From positions 416,553 through 480,552 of the forward strand of contig NZ_KQ434754.1 of the NCBI RefSeq assembly GCF_001270745.1: DNA of 64,000 bases. The letters run 5' to 3'. Positions within the stretch are counted from its first letter, which is position 1. Every line of letters starts with the position of its first letter. Below, piece by piece: positions 27,490-36,453 of this stretch. The stretch comes from Jiangella muralis. Lineage in GTDB: Bacteria > Actinomycetota > Actinomycetes > Jiangellales > Jiangellaceae. The translations under genes and the position numbers were made by a program. The notes below the pieces were generated by a model, which was not told the origin of the DNA, ran no database searches, and saw only the letters and a list, made by a program, of their open reading frames with translations.

Positions 27490-28350
27490 CTACCCCGCCG
27501 GGGCGCTCAGGCTGTCGGCGGCGGCTCGGATCAGGGTGCGCGCGTCGCCGCCGTAGACGGCGAGTTCTGCTAGTTGGGCGAAGGTGTCAGCATAGAGGGA
27601 GACCTCGCTCGGCTGGGTGATGGTGAGGTAGCTGGAGACCAGTTCGACGTTCACCTGGGCGTTGTCGTAGAGCCAGAAGCCCTCGACCGGCCATCGCTCG
27701 CGATCGTCCAGGGCGGGAATGATGCCGAGGCTGACGTTGGGCAGTGAGCCGACCTCGCCGAGGTAGTGGAGCTGGTCGCGCATGACGTCGGGTCCGCCGA
27801 CGCCAGCTCGCAGCACGGACTCCTCGATGATGAACGCGAAGACGCGCCGGCCGTCGGTGAGCAGGCGTTGACGCTCCAGTCGTGCTGCGACGGCCTTGTC
27901 GACGTCATCGATGAGGCCTTCGCGGTGGCGGACGGCGCGGAGCACGCTCTCGACGTAGGTCGGTGTCTGGATCATGCCCGGTACCAGCCAGGATGAGTAG
28001 GAGCGGAAGCGGCGGGTGCGCTCGTATACCGACGCGCGGACCTGCTGGGCCTGGTAGAGGCCGCTGCGGGTGATCCGGCGCCACTCGACGAACATGCCCT
28101 CGGCGGCGCGCAGCGACTCCACCAGGTCGCCGGCCCGGTCCTGCGCGCCGCAGGCGCGACACCAGATGCGGATGTCGTCGGCCGATGGAGCGGTGCGGTT
28201 GTTCTCGATCCGCGATGTCTTGGCTGGGTGCCAGCCGCAGGCCTGGGCGTGCGCTCGGCCCGTCAGCCCGGCCTGCTCCCGGAGTTCGCGGAGCCGATCG
28301 GCGATGAGCTGACGGGCTTGCTGGACGCTGGAGGACGGAGAGACGGCCAT
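27490..28350 (-). CDS. XRE-family regulator with DUF5753 domain
   Basis: 286 residues. The N-terminal HTH (LRELREQAGLTGRAHAQACG, then SRIENNRTAPSADDIRIWC) is followed by the DUF5753 effector-sensing domain (YSSWLVPGMIQTPTYVESVL, then LHYLGEVGSLPNVSLGIIP). This is the Scr1-type architecture abundant in filamentous actinomycetes. Last of three linked minus-strand genes (29126 to 27490) with DUF6879 and a small protein. In such cassettes the HTH protein controls its partner. A toxin-antitoxin role has been proposed but is not settled. Confidence 0.92.
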   Translation of the reverse strand: MAVSPSSSVQQARQLIADRLRELREQAGLTGRAHAQACGWHPAKTSRIENNRTAPSADDIRIWCRACGAQDRAGDLVESLRAAEGMFVEWRRITRSGLYQAQQVRASVYERTRRFRSYSSWLVPGMIQTPTYVESVLRAVRHREGLIDDVDKAVAARLERQRLLTDGRRVFAFIIEESVLRAGVGGPDVMRDQLHYLGEVGSLPNVSLGIIPALDDRERWPVEGFWLYDNAQVNVELVSSYLTITQPSEVSLYADTFAQLAELAVYGGDARTLIRAAADSLSAPAG

Positions 28351-28362
28351 GGGGTCGGCTGA

Positions 28363-28878
28363 TCACCCAGGGTGGTAGTCGCTGTGTGGGATCGCCCTCT
28401 CCCATACCGCCTCGAACGCGCCTGCGCACTGCTTGGCGAGACTCGGGTCGTGGACCGGCTCCATGCCGGGGTCGGCCCATTGGCCGTCGCCGGTGAAGTG
28501 GTTGAAGATCACCAACTCGTCGTCGAATACCCACAGGTCCGCGCCCGGCACGAGCAGGTCCTTCGCCTGCCGGCGCGGGAGCCACCGCACCTGCTCCCCG
28601 GCCGCGATGTTGGTGAACGTGACGTCGTACTCGTGCCGGATGTAGTCGGTGATCGGTTCGGACACGATGCGGGCGCGGCGCATGGTGACGCCACGGTCCA
28701 CGGTCGCCTTGACGACGTCGAGCCACGGGCGCCACCACGACTTTCGGTCGGCAGGGTCGTACCGCTTGCCCTGCTGCCAGGCGATGAACTCGGGGTCGTC
28801 GAGCATGTAGGCGTCTCGCATCTCCAGGTGCATCGCTGCGCGCTGGGTGCGGGCCAGGGCCTCGCGAACGGCGGTCAC
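28363..28878 (-). CDS. DUF6879 family protein
   Basis: 171 residues. The conserved pattern of DUF6879 is visible: LEMRDAYMLDD near the N-terminus, RARIVSEPITDYIRHEYDVT, then IAAGEQVRWLPRR, DLWVFDDELVIFNHF and a C-terminal AVWERAIPH. These proteins sit next to DUF5753 regulators throughout actinomycetes and act as their partners by association. The activity is unknown. The start overlaps the upstream gene by ATGA, and the regulator starts 12 bases after the stop, so all three are one transcript. Confidence 0.82.
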   Translation of the reverse strand: MTAVREALARTQRAAMHLEMRDAYMLDDPEFIAWQQGKRYDPADRKSWWRPWLDVVKATVDRGVTMRRARIVSEPITDYIRHEYDVTFTNIAAGEQVRWLPRRQAKDLLVPGADLWVFDDELVIFNHFTGDGQWADPGMEPVHDPSLAKQCAGAFEAVWERAIPHSDYHPG

Positions 28879-29126
28879 GAATTGGTGTCCTCACTCGATC
28901 GGGGGATGAACGGCAGCATGCGCGCGGGGAGTCGGATCACCGACTCGTGCGCCGGGATGTCGGTCGAGTGGCCGGGGATCGAGCCGACCTCCTGGACGTC
29001 CCTCACGGTCGCCTGGTCGGCGGTCCAGGACTGGATGATGAGGTCGCCGGTGTCCTCGTCAAGCCAGATCGTCGGCGAGCCGTCGTCGGAGGTGGTCGGA
29101 TCGATCGCGATGAACCGTAGTGCCAT
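28875..29126 (-). CDS. Small conserved protein of the DUF5753/DUF6879 cassette
   Basis: 83 residues. MALRFIAIDPTTSDDGSPTI, then WLDEDTGDLIIQSWTAD and ESVIRLPARMLPFI form a compact beta-rich protein commonly found at the head of these regulator cassettes. It is first gene of the transcript and ATGA-linked to DUF6879. No catalytic motif. Confidence 0.7.
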   Translation of the reverse strand: MALRFIAIDPTTSDDGSPTIWLDEDTGDLIIQSWTADQATVRDVQEVGSIPGHSTDIPAHESVIRLPARMLPFIPRSSEDTNS

Positions 29127-29338
29127 GAGTCGCCCCTAACGTCGTTCGTTGCACCAGGTTGCAGCAAGCCTGGCCGCCGTCGATGAGCTGGGTCAAGGCG
29201 AGCGATGGCTTCGCGCAATGTCATGCAACGACCCTTCGCAGTCCTGCTGCCGCCGGCCTACCTTGGCTGCCCATGACCCAGCCGCCGAGCGAAGCAGATG
29301 CGGGTTTCGGGCGGGCGCAGACGACCGGAGGGGACGCG

Positions 29339-29572
29339 ATGTTCACGGCTCGCGTGCGCGGACTCGGACTCGTCGGCTGGTCGCCCGAGCGCGTCGATAC
29401 CTACGCCGCCGATCTGCTGTCGACCCATCAGCCGGCTGGCGGCTGGATACCACGCCGGCGGACCTCCTGTCGGAACTGTGGTCGGGAATGGCCGTGCGTA
29501 TGGGCGACCTGGGCCGAGCAGTGGGGACGCGGCCTCGCCAGGGCGCGAGCACGACGCGGCGGCCGGTCGTGA
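29339..29572 (+). CDS. Small zinc-finger-like protein
   Basis: 77 residues. The ATG at 29339 follows GGAGGGG by 6 bases, which decides it over the upstream ATG at 29273. RTSCRNCGREWPC gives three cysteines of a possible zinc site. The N-terminal half (GWSPERVDTYAADLLSTHQP) is helical. Its stop overlaps the next start by GTGA, the first of three such links. Confidence 0.55.
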   Translation: MFTARVRGLGLVGWSPERVDTYAADLLSTHQPAGGWIPRRRTSCRNCGREWPCVWATWAEQWGRGLARARARRGGRS

Positions 29573-29673
29573 GCACCGCCGACGGGGTGGTGGTCGCGGG
29601 CCTGCGCACGCTGCGGATCGGCTGCCTGATGCTCACGCGGCACCACACGAGACGTTGGAGCCGGAGCCGGTGA
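29569..29673 (+). CDS. 34-residue microprotein in a GTGA-coupled chain
   Basis: The GTG at 29569 overlaps the preceding TGA, and its own TGA (29671-29673) overlaps the GTG of the next gene. Both ends therefore show the same four-base coupling. The product (MSTADGVVVAGLRTLRIG start) is basic with a C-terminal RRWSRSR. It has no known family. The double overlap, rather than the sequence, supports it as coding. Confidence 0.45.
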   Translation: MSTADGVVVAGLRTLRIGCLMLTRHHTRRWSRSR

Positions 29674-29906
29674 CCATTCAGGAGCAGGAGATCGCCGAGC
29701 GACGTTGGGCGCCGGCATACAAGGCGCACTGCCCGCGGTGCAAGACGTCCGGTCGCACGTTCTCCTCGTACGGCAACGCCGAGCAGGCCGCCCAAGGTCA
29801 CGCGGACAAGTACGGCCACGTCACCCACGTGATCGACCAGTACGGCATCCGCATCGTGGGGTCGATCCGGCGGCCTGGCGATGCGGAAGCAGCGGCAAAG
29901 CCGTGA
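29670..29906 (+). CDS. Small CxxC protein
   Basis: 78 residues from the GTG at 29670. AHCPRCKTSGRTFSSYGNAE carries one CPRC pair, and HADKYGHVTHVIDQYGIRIV follows with three histidines, so a C2H2-like metal site is possible. Coupled on both sides by GTGA. The function is unknown. Co-transcription with an XRE regulator suggests a regulatory or accessory module. Confidence 0.55.
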   Translation: MTIQEQEIAERRWAPAYKAHCPRCKTSGRTFSSYGNAEQAAQGHADKYGHVTHVIDQYGIRIVGSIRRPGDAEAAAKP

Positions 29907-30325
29907 CCAGCCGCGATCATTCAATCTGGCGTATCGGCCAGGAAGTCTCCCTGCGTCACTCTGCCGCGCCATGGACGATCCACCGCTTCTACGTCGCACA
30001 GGTCCGCTATGTCCATCTTCGGCAGCCGGTTCGTCCGGGCATCTTCACCAACCTCCGAGTCCGCGACGATGTGCTGCGCGCCCATCAGCGCGCGCTCGGG
30101 CGCGACGCATCCCGCGACGCCCGCACCCCGGCCACCGTGTTCGCAGCCCGCTTGCGTGAGCTACGGGTGGAGCACGGTCTGAGCCAGGACGAGTTGGCCC
30201 GGCTGGCGAGGATGCACGTGAGCTACCTGGGCCGGATCGAGTCCGGCCGGGTCAACGTCGGGTTGGACATCGTCTGGAATCTGGCGGTGTGCCTGGGCGT
30301 GCGGCCGAGCGAATTCCTGCCGTGA
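29903..30325 (+). CDS. XRE-family HTH regulator
   Basis: 140 residues from the GTG at 29903. The C-terminal 65 residues form a clear HTH_3 domain: FAARLRELRVEHGLSQDELA, then MHVSYLGRIESGRVNVGLD. The N-terminal 60 residues (WRIGQEVSLRHSAAPWTIHR) are of unknown fold. Last gene of the GTGA-linked chain from 29339, opposite in direction to the DUF5753 cassette, and probably an ICE control protein. Confidence 0.8.
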   Translation: MTSRDHSIWRIGQEVSLRHSAAPWTIHRFYVAQVRYVHLRQPVRPGIFTNLRVRDDVLRAHQRALGRDASRDARTPATVFAARLRELRVEHGLSQDELARLARMHVSYLGRIESGRVNVGLDIVWNLAVCLGVRPSEFLP

Positions 30326-30359
30326 CGTAGCCAGGTAGTGTGCCGGCGCCGGGGATGGC

Positions 30360-31091
30360 TCAACGGTCGATGGCGTCGCGTTTCTGGTCGTTGATGCGTG
30401 GGTTTCCGATGTCGGCGCGCGCGCCCGCCGCGCGACCGTCGGCGAGCCCGGTGCCGATGAAGGTTCTCGGTCGCGGCTTGCCCAGGTTGGGGAACTCCTG
30501 AGACTGCAGCTCGAGGACCCGGGTGCCGCGATCGGCGAGAATGATTTCGGCGCGTCGGCCGCCGTTGTCGGTGGCTGCTTGACGGGCTCGGTCTTCGGCA
30601 TCTGTGAGGCGATCGGAGACCTCAGCGACGAAGCCGATCAACCAGGATCGTCGCCATGCGCGGCCGTTCGCGCCGTCCGGCACGGTCGCGCTCAGTAGTC
30701 CGGCGTGCATCTGTACCAGGAGCGAGTTGTACAGCACTTCTACCCGGTCGAGGTCGCTGGCGAATCCAAGCACTCGCACGAACTTCGGTTCGCCGGGTTG
30801 GGTGCGGAGAAGGACCGGACGGCAGCCAAGCGCATGCGCGATACCGCCGAGGAGCGCCACGCCTTCGGCCGCCCATGGGAGGTAGACATAGGTGTTGCGA
30901 CCTTCGGGTGTCGCGCGGTCAGGTTTGTCTGCGCCGAGCATGGCCTGCTCGACGCCGTAGGTGGCCATCAGCTCGAAGGCCTTCTCCCTGAATGTCTGTG
31001 CCTCGTGCTCGGTGGCAGCGGCATTCTCGGCTTGGTTGAGCAGCGCTCGGATCCTTCGCATGGTCGCTTCACCGGCAGTGGCGTCGGTCAT
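30360..31091 (-). CDS. DUF2786 family protein
   Basis: 243 residues. RIRALLNQAENAAATEHEAQ followed by KAFELMATYGVEQAML is the DUF2786 N-terminal motif, seen in phage and ICE proteins of unknown function. The remainder (ALGCRPVLLRTQPGEPKFVR, RSWLIGFVAEVSDRL) is a metallopeptidase-like or helical region without visible zinc ligands. Last gene of the conjugation operon; its start overlaps the coupling-protein gene by 23 bases. Confidence 0.78.
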   Translation of the reverse strand: MTDATAGEATMRRIRALLNQAENAAATEHEAQTFREKAFELMATYGVEQAMLGADKPDRATPEGRNTYVYLPWAAEGVALLGGIAHALGCRPVLLRTQPGEPKFVRVLGFASDLDRVEVLYNSLLVQMHAGLLSATVPDGANGRAWRRSWLIGFVAEVSDRLTDAEDRARQAATDNGGRRAEIILADRGTRVLELQSQEFPNLGKPRPRTFIGTGLADGRAAGARADIGNPRINDQKRDAIDR

Positions 31092-32964
31092 GCCTGGTTT
31101 CCTCTCGTGCAGGGTTCGGCGTCGGTCGCTGGTCGGCTTCCGGTGTTCGGTCCGGAGCGCTGGTGGCGCTCTGCTCGGCGCGGGCGCTGATACTCGTTTC
31201 GACCGCGCTCTTGTCGGCCTGCAGCCGGTGCGCGTCGGGGCGCCGGGTCCAGGGCTGCATGCTCAAGGCGATGGGTGGTGCTGAGCGCAGGAGGACGACG
31301 GCCTGGCCGAACCGGAGTGTCCGGAGCTGGCCGGGGTCGAGGATCGGGATGCGCCGGTAGGAGACCTGCCGGGTGGTGTCGCCGTCGCGGCCCCGGGTGA
31401 CGGCGACGGTCTCGTCGTCACGGTCACCGATGAGGGCGGAGATGTCGCGCAGGTCCGCGGCGCTGGCCGCACCGCCGGGGAGGATCTTGACGACGGAGGC
31501 GTCCCAGATCGTGCTGGCGGTGTGCTCACCGAAGGCGTGACGGGCTTGGGCCATGGTCTGCAGCACGACCGTGGTGGCGATGCCGCTACCACCGCCCTCG
31601 GAGACCAGCGTCGGCAGCGACGGCAGCGGGGCGAGGTTGGCGATCTCGTCGAGGACGAGCGCCAGCGGCGGGTCTAGGCGCGCGCCAGGGGAGGCGGCAG
31701 CCAGTTGTCGTGCGGTCTCGAGGAGGTCTTCGATCAGCGCGGCGACGAGCGTTCCGACCCCGCCGGCACCGGCGGCGGTGCCGAGCAGGAACAGCGCGCC
31801 GCCGTCGCGGACGAACGCGATCGGGTCGAACTCGCGTTCGCCAGGGCGCGGGGTGAGGGCATCGAGGACGCGGGGATCGGCCAGGCCGGCGAAGGCTTGC
31901 CGGACGCCGAGCCAGATGGAGTCGCGGGTGCGGGCGTCTGCGGTGGCGGCGGCCTCCAGCGTCTCCGCCCACCCGCTTGCCGCGTCGTTGTGGGTGGTGA
32001 GGATGCGATGCGCTTGCATGGCCGCGACGGGGTCGAGTGACCAGCGGTAGAGGTCACGAGCGCCGAGGTCGTCGAGGGCGGCGGCGTGGAGGAGGGTGCG
32101 GATGACGGCCTCGGTCTGGCCGGCCCAGAAGTCCGCGTTCTCCACGCCCTTGCCGATGTTGGAGCCTGCGGCGAGACCGCGGGCGCGGATCATCGCGGTC
32201 TGTGGGTCTTCGCAGCCGCGGACCGGGTTCCACCGCATGCCCGCGTCGATGCCGCGGGCGAGGTGTTGTGGATCGAACACGGCGACCGGGCCGATGCGGC
32301 TCCGCGCGGTCAGGGTCGCGGCCAGCACGTCGGTGCGGGTGGAGGTCGATACGACGGCGCCGGGTGCGTCGAGCACGCTGGGGATGACCAGGTGCAGACC
32401 CTTGCCCGACCGCGACGGGCCGATGACGAGTACGGAGTCCTCGACGGTGATCCAGACCGGGATGCGGTGGGAGCGGCCCAGGCAGAACCCGATGTCGGGC
32501 GGTTCCGGCGCCCGCAGCGAGGGCCGCAGTCGTGGACCGTGCGCACGGATCATGCGGGCGCCGGCGACGGCGCGGACCTGGCGGGCGGTCGCGACGCCCG
32601 GCATCGCCTCCAGAGCCCGCGACCGGTTCTGGGAGGTGCCGAAGGCCCTGCGCCACAACCAGGCACCGGCCACGGTCGCGGCGATCACGATGGCCGCGAC
32701 GACGCCGGTGGCCGACCAGACGACGCCGGCGGCCGGCAGTGGCGTGGTCCACGCCTGCTCCGGCTGTCCTGGCGCCCGAATGGCGGCGACCGCGGCGTCG
32801 ACGGAGTAGTCCGGTGCCGGGTGCCCGGTGATCCAGGCCGCCGCGACCGCGCCGGCCCACGCGATGCCGCTCACGGCCGCCGCCCCGGTGAGGATCGTCA
32901 GCAGCACGGCGAGCGCGAGATCGGTGAGCAGGTCCGTGCTCCGCGGTTCGGGCGGCCTAGCCAC
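31069..32964 (-). CDS. Type IV coupling protein (VirD4/TraG-like ATPase)
   Basis: 631 residues. Two N-terminal membrane helices (about 17-40 and 83-106), then a cytoplasmic ATPase. Walker A is VIGPSRSGKG (180-189) and Walker B LALVLDEIANLAPLPSL, followed by LQTMAQARHAFGE as in TraM-recognition-site domains. VVSTSTRTDVLAATL is also characteristic. It links the relaxase-DNA complex to the secretion channel. The start overlaps the VirB4-like stop by eight bases. The C-terminus (about 570-631) is polar and variable, the usual site of relaxosome contact. Confidence 0.93.
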   Translation of the reverse strand: MARPPEPRSTDLLTDLALAVLLTILTGAAAVSGIAWAGAVAAAWITGHPAPDYSVDAAVAAIRAPGQPEQAWTTPLPAAGVVWSATGVVAAIVIAATVAGAWLWRRAFGTSQNRSRALEAMPGVATARQVRAVAGARMIRAHGPRLRPSLRAPEPPDIGFCLGRSHRIPVWITVEDSVLVIGPSRSGKGLHLVIPSVLDAPGAVVSTSTRTDVLAATLTARSRIGPVAVFDPQHLARGIDAGMRWNPVRGCEDPQTAMIRARGLAAGSNIGKGVENADFWAGQTEAVIRTLLHAAALDDLGARDLYRWSLDPVAAMQAHRILTTHNDAASGWAETLEAAATADARTRDSIWLGVRQAFAGLADPRVLDALTPRPGEREFDPIAFVRDGGALFLLGTAAGAGGVGTLVAALIEDLLETARQLAAASPGARLDPPLALVLDEIANLAPLPSLPTLVSEGGGSGIATTVVLQTMAQARHAFGEHTASTIWDASVVKILPGGAASAADLRDISALIGDRDDETVAVTRGRDGDTTRQVSYRRIPILDPGQLRTLRFGQAVVLLRSAPPIALSMQPWTRRPDAHRLQADKSAVETSISARAEQSATSAPDRTPEADQRPTPNPAREETRHDRRHCR

Positions 32965-34453
32965 GGGCGGCGCCGTGGATCATGCGGTGGTCTGTGTCGA
33001 CGATTGCTCGTTCGGACGGGGCGAGGGTGTGGACCGTGATCTGTCCGCTGCGCTCGCCGATCCGCCACAGTCCGGTGCCCTTGGCCAGGCCGGTGAGCAG
33101 GGCCCGTTCGGGGCCGGTGAGGCCGAGCGCGGTGGCGGTCGCGGCGACCTGGTCGGCGCGCTGCCGGTACACGATCCGGGTGGCGGTGTCAGCGACCAGG
33201 CCCTCGGACAGGGCCCGCAGCTCAGATCCGGCGTCGCCGACAGCGGCGAAGTCGGACAGGCGGTGGACGACGGCGACGTTGGAGAGCCCCCACGCGCGGG
33301 AGAGCTTCCACTGGGTCTGCATGCGCCGGGCCAGGGCGAGTTCGCGCAGGATCCGCCAGGCCTCGTCGTAGACGATGAACCGCTGGCCGTCCGACGGGTC
33401 GCGCAGCGCTGCCTCGGTCCACGCGGACGTGCAGGCCATCACCAGCGGAAGGGCCGGGTTGGTCTCGCCGAGCGCGGAGATGTCGATCGTGAGGATCGAC
33501 AGTGACGGGTCGAACCGCACCGTGGACGGTGCGTCGACCAGGCCGGCGAGTTCGCCGAACACGAGGGTGGCCAGCAGGTGGCCGGGCTGCCGCCCGGCCT
33601 CACGCAATTCGGTGCGGCTCTTGAATCCGGCCGGGACCGGTCGCGCCTGGTCCGGGGCGAACAGATGGTCAACGACGTGTGGCAGGACTGGTGTCGTGTG
33701 GGCGTCGACGGCGGCGTCGACGGCGGCCGCGAGCGCTGTGCGCTCGGTCGGGCTGATCGGCTGGCCGCCGAGTTGTTCGATCAGGCTGCGCAGCAGCTCG
33801 AGTCGCCGCGAGCGCACCTCGACATTCCATTCCGGGTCGCCGATGCCGTGGGGCCGACGGCCGGCGTCGAGTGGGTTGAGGCGGGTCGGCCTGCCGGCGC
33901 CGAGGCTGATCGTGGCGCCGCCGAGTACGGCGGCGAGCTGTGTCCACTCGCCCTTGACGTCACCGGGCACGTAGGCGCGGTGACCGAAGGCTCGTCCTCG
34001 GCCGATGAGGGTCTTCGCCAGCGCCGACTTCCCCGATCCGATCTCACCGGCGATCAGGACGTTCGGGTTGGTCAGCACGCCCGCGGCATACAGGACCCAC
34101 GGGTCGAAGCAGAACGCGGCACGGGTGTAGGCGTCGTGCCCGATCACCATGCCCGGCAGAGCCAGGCCGCCCTCGGCCTGGAACAGGTACGCCGCGGCCA
34201 GCGTGGCGGTGGTCGCGCGGTGGGCCGGCAGCCGCAGCCGGCGCCAGGTGCGCAAGGACCCCGGCCGGTGCTCGCCCCCGTGCGGGACGTCGCGGCCGGG
34301 TGCGGCGGCGCGGTCAGCGGCGGCGACGCGGCGGGTCTGCTCGCGGCGCGCCTGGGCGGCGTCGCGACGGATGCCGCGTTGGGCGCGGATCCTGGCGCGC
34401 CGCTGGGCTCGGGTCTCGCCCGCGGGAATCAGCAGCGGGCTCGGCCTGGTCAC
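32957..34453 (-). CDS. VirB4/TraC-like conjugation ATPase
   Basis: 498 residues. The GTG at 34453 overlaps the upstream stop (GTGA); the frame is open far upstream, but that part is an Arg-rich shadow. Walker A is IAGEIGSGKSALAKTL (about 135), Walker B lies in RFIVYDEAWRIL (about 352), and AVVHRLSDFAAVGDAGSELR follows the pattern of VirB4-type motors. A basic N-terminal region and a short membrane-proximal region precede the ATPase domain. It powers assembly or DNA transfer in the T4SS. The length is that of actinobacterial ICE versions, shorter than VirB4 of Gram-negatives. Confidence 0.9.
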   Translation of the reverse strand: MTRPSPLLIPAGETRAQRRARIRAQRGIRRDAAQARREQTRRVAAADRAAAPGRDVPHGGEHRPGSLRTWRRLRLPAHRATTATLAAAYLFQAEGGLALPGMVIGHDAYTRAAFCFDPWVLYAAGVLTNPNVLIAGEIGSGKSALAKTLIGRGRAFGHRAYVPGDVKGEWTQLAAVLGGATISLGAGRPTRLNPLDAGRRPHGIGDPEWNVEVRSRRLELLRSLIEQLGGQPISPTERTALAAAVDAAVDAHTTPVLPHVVDHLFAPDQARPVPAGFKSRTELREAGRQPGHLLATLVFGELAGLVDAPSTVRFDPSLSILTIDISALGETNPALPLVMACTSAWTEAALRDPSDGQRFIVYDEAWRILRELALARRMQTQWKLSRAWGLSNVAVVHRLSDFAAVGDAGSELRALSEGLVADTATRIVYRQRADQVAATATALGLTGPERALLTGLAKGTGLWRIGERSGQITVHTLAPSERAIVDTDHRMIHGAARG

Positions 34454-35907
34454 TGCATGCCTCGGGCCAGCGGGATTGCGGCAGCGGTGAACGCCTGGGT
34501 CTGCTGCCCGTACAGGATCCGCAGCTCGCAGTGCGCCTCGGCGGCGGCGGTCTTGACCTGCTCGACTGCGACGTCGAGCGCCTGTTGGTCCGGCGCGGAC
34601 ACGGTGACCAGGCCGACGTAGCGCATGTCCCCGGCACCGGCGACGAGTTCTCTTTCCCGGCGCACGGCGTCGCCGGCCTCTCGTCGTTGTGTCTCGGTGG
34701 TCAGCACGTCCGAGCGGGCCCGCTGCCTGGCGTCGGACTCGTGCTCCACTCGCTCCTGCCGGACCGCCCGCAGAGCCCGGTCGTGTGGAATCGGTTCGAA
34801 TGTGACCGACACCGTGCGGTGCACACCCGAGGTCAGCAGCAGTGGCCAGAGCACGTCGACGGGCACGGCGACCCGTGGCCATTCGGCCACCCACAACACG
34901 CAGTGCCAACTGCTGTCGGCCTGGAACCCGGCCCAGCCCTCGTTGATGGCCACCGGCCCCGCCGACCCAGGAGTGCGGCCGACGTTCGAGCGGGCGAGCT
35001 GCGCGAGTCCGGTCGGGTCGAAGGCGCCACGCAGCAGCAGCGCCAGGTCCGGCGCCGTCACCCAGCCGTCATGGGCCAGGTCCAGGCTGGGCAGCCTGCG
35101 CGCGAGAAGGGTGAGTTGTTGGGCGAGGACGTCGGCGGCGCCGGCGACACCGCCGCCGGCCGCGCGGACCTGACGGGCAGCGACCCGCAGGTCGAGGGTG
35201 AGCGCGATCAGCGTCTCGTGACGTTCCGACGTCGGTGCCGCCGTCGCCAGGACCTCGCGGTAGGACTGCGAGGCCCAGCCGTCGTCGTCCACGCCGTGGG
35301 CCTGCCAGAAGGCGTCGGCGGAGATCCCGGATTCGGGCATGGTGCGTTCCAGCACCTGTATGCGGCTGATCAGCCGGCCGCCGGTGCAGTAGCCGGCGAG
35401 CAGGCCGCCCCAGGCGTCGGAGCGACGTTCCTGCTCGCGCGTGTCGGCCAGGACGAACGTTCCGGCCGAGCGCACCCGAAGCGCCGCCGTGAGCGTACGG
35501 GCGCGTGGATCGTGGACCATCGCCGCGGCCATGCCGGGATGCACATGCAGACGTAGCCCCGCGGCCTCGCCCGGCAGCGCTAGTCGTCCCGCCTCGGGCG
35601 GCCGCGGCACCCGGATCCTGTAGGTGAGCTGGCGAGCGACGGCCCGCCATGCGTGGTGGACGGCGATGGGCGCCCACGACACCAGCGTGCGGCCTGCGAC
35701 AGTCACGAACGCGGCCGCCACCATCGCGCCCCAGAGCGGCGCCGTCGCCGCCAGCCTCGCGACTCCCCCGGTGTAGACCGCTGGGATGGCGACCAGCAGG
35801 CCCACAGCCAGCACCACCAGCTGACCCGCCTGCAGGCCGACGATGATCCCGCGCCGTGGCCGCGGCGCGAACAGCACAGACCGGCCCGGCGTTTCCTCGA
35901 CGACCAC
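34450..35907 (-). CDS. SCO6880-type T4SS membrane protein
   Basis: About 485 residues from the GTG at 35907, just after the DUF6112 stop. After VLFAPRPRRGIIVGLQAGQL come two membrane helices (about 25-70), then a large soluble domain with WAGFQADSSWHCVLWVAEWP. Known actinobacterial operons keep this protein directly before the VirB4-like ATPase, where it is taken as the N-terminal half of a split VirB3/VirB4-like system. No Walker motif. GTGA overlap with the ATPase gene supports a complex. Confidence 0.82.
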   Translation of the reverse strand: MVVEETPGRSVLFAPRPRRGIIVGLQAGQLVVLAVGLLVAIPAVYTGGVARLAATAPLWGAMVAAAFVTVAGRTLVSWAPIAVHHAWRAVARQLTYRIRVPRPPEAGRLALPGEAAGLRLHVHPGMAAAMVHDPRARTLTAALRVRSAGTFVLADTREQERRSDAWGGLLAGYCTGGRLISRIQVLERTMPESGISADAFWQAHGVDDDGWASQSYREVLATAAPTSERHETLIALTLDLRVAARQVRAAGGGVAGAADVLAQQLTLLARRLPSLDLAHDGWVTAPDLALLLRGAFDPTGLAQLARSNVGRTPGSAGPVAINEGWAGFQADSSWHCVLWVAEWPRVAVPVDVLWPLLLTSGVHRTVSVTFEPIPHDRALRAVRQERVEHESDARQRARSDVLTTETQRREAGDAVRRERELVAGAGDMRYVGLVTVSAPDQQALDVAVEQVKTAAAEAHCELRILYGQQTQAFTAAAIPLARGMQ

Positions 35908-35912
35908 GACGC

Positions 35913-36221
35913 TCAGACCTCGGCGCCGATGGCGGCGAAGAACGCCACCAACGCGTTCGCGGCGCCGATGATCGCCGCACCCGCCACCGCCATCAGCAGC
36001 GTCGACTTGCCGCCGTCGCTCATCCCGGTCCGGCTGCCCATCCGTCCGAACGCCATCAACGCCCCGCCGATGAGGACCGCGGCCACGCACGCCACCAGGC
36101 CCCAGGTCGACAAGGCTCCGACCACGCGCCGGACCTGCTCCAGGCCCGGAAGCCCGTCCGTGTTCGGCGTGATCCCGGGGTTGGTCCCCGCCCGCACCGC
36201 CATGCTCAGAATTCCCCGCAC
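35913..36221 (-). CDS. DUF6112 membrane protein (pilin-like, VirB2 position)
   Basis: 102 residues from a GTG at 36221 with AAGGAG upstream. Two hydrophobic helices (LSTWGLVACVAAVLIGGALM and LLMAVAGAAIIGAANALVAF) separated by a short GGKS-containing loop, like VirB2/TrbC pilins. DUF6112 proteins precede SCO6880-type genes across actinobacterial ICEs. The pilin role is by analogy. The longer frame upstream lacks a ribosome site and shadows the gap. Confidence 0.75.
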   Translation of the reverse strand: MRGILSMAVRAGTNPGITPNTDGLPGLEQVRRVVGALSTWGLVACVAAVLIGGALMAFGRMGSRTGMSDGGKSTLLMAVAGAAIIGAANALVAFFAAIGAEV

Positions 36222-36453
36222 CTCAGCTCCTTCGTCGCCATCACGGACCTGCGTCTGCAGGTCAGCCAGCCGACGGGTCGGGAAACGCCGCGCACCGCGC
36301 CGTGCAGGGTCTGGCTGAAGGCGCTTGGTTCGTTGCTCTTTCCACGGCTGGTCGCGGATCCGCTGGCAGCGCGCAGGTCGCGGCGCAGGTACGGAAGCGC
36401 AGCTCGCGGGGCCACTGGGTCGTTGCTCGACCCGACCGGACGCGGTCGTCACC

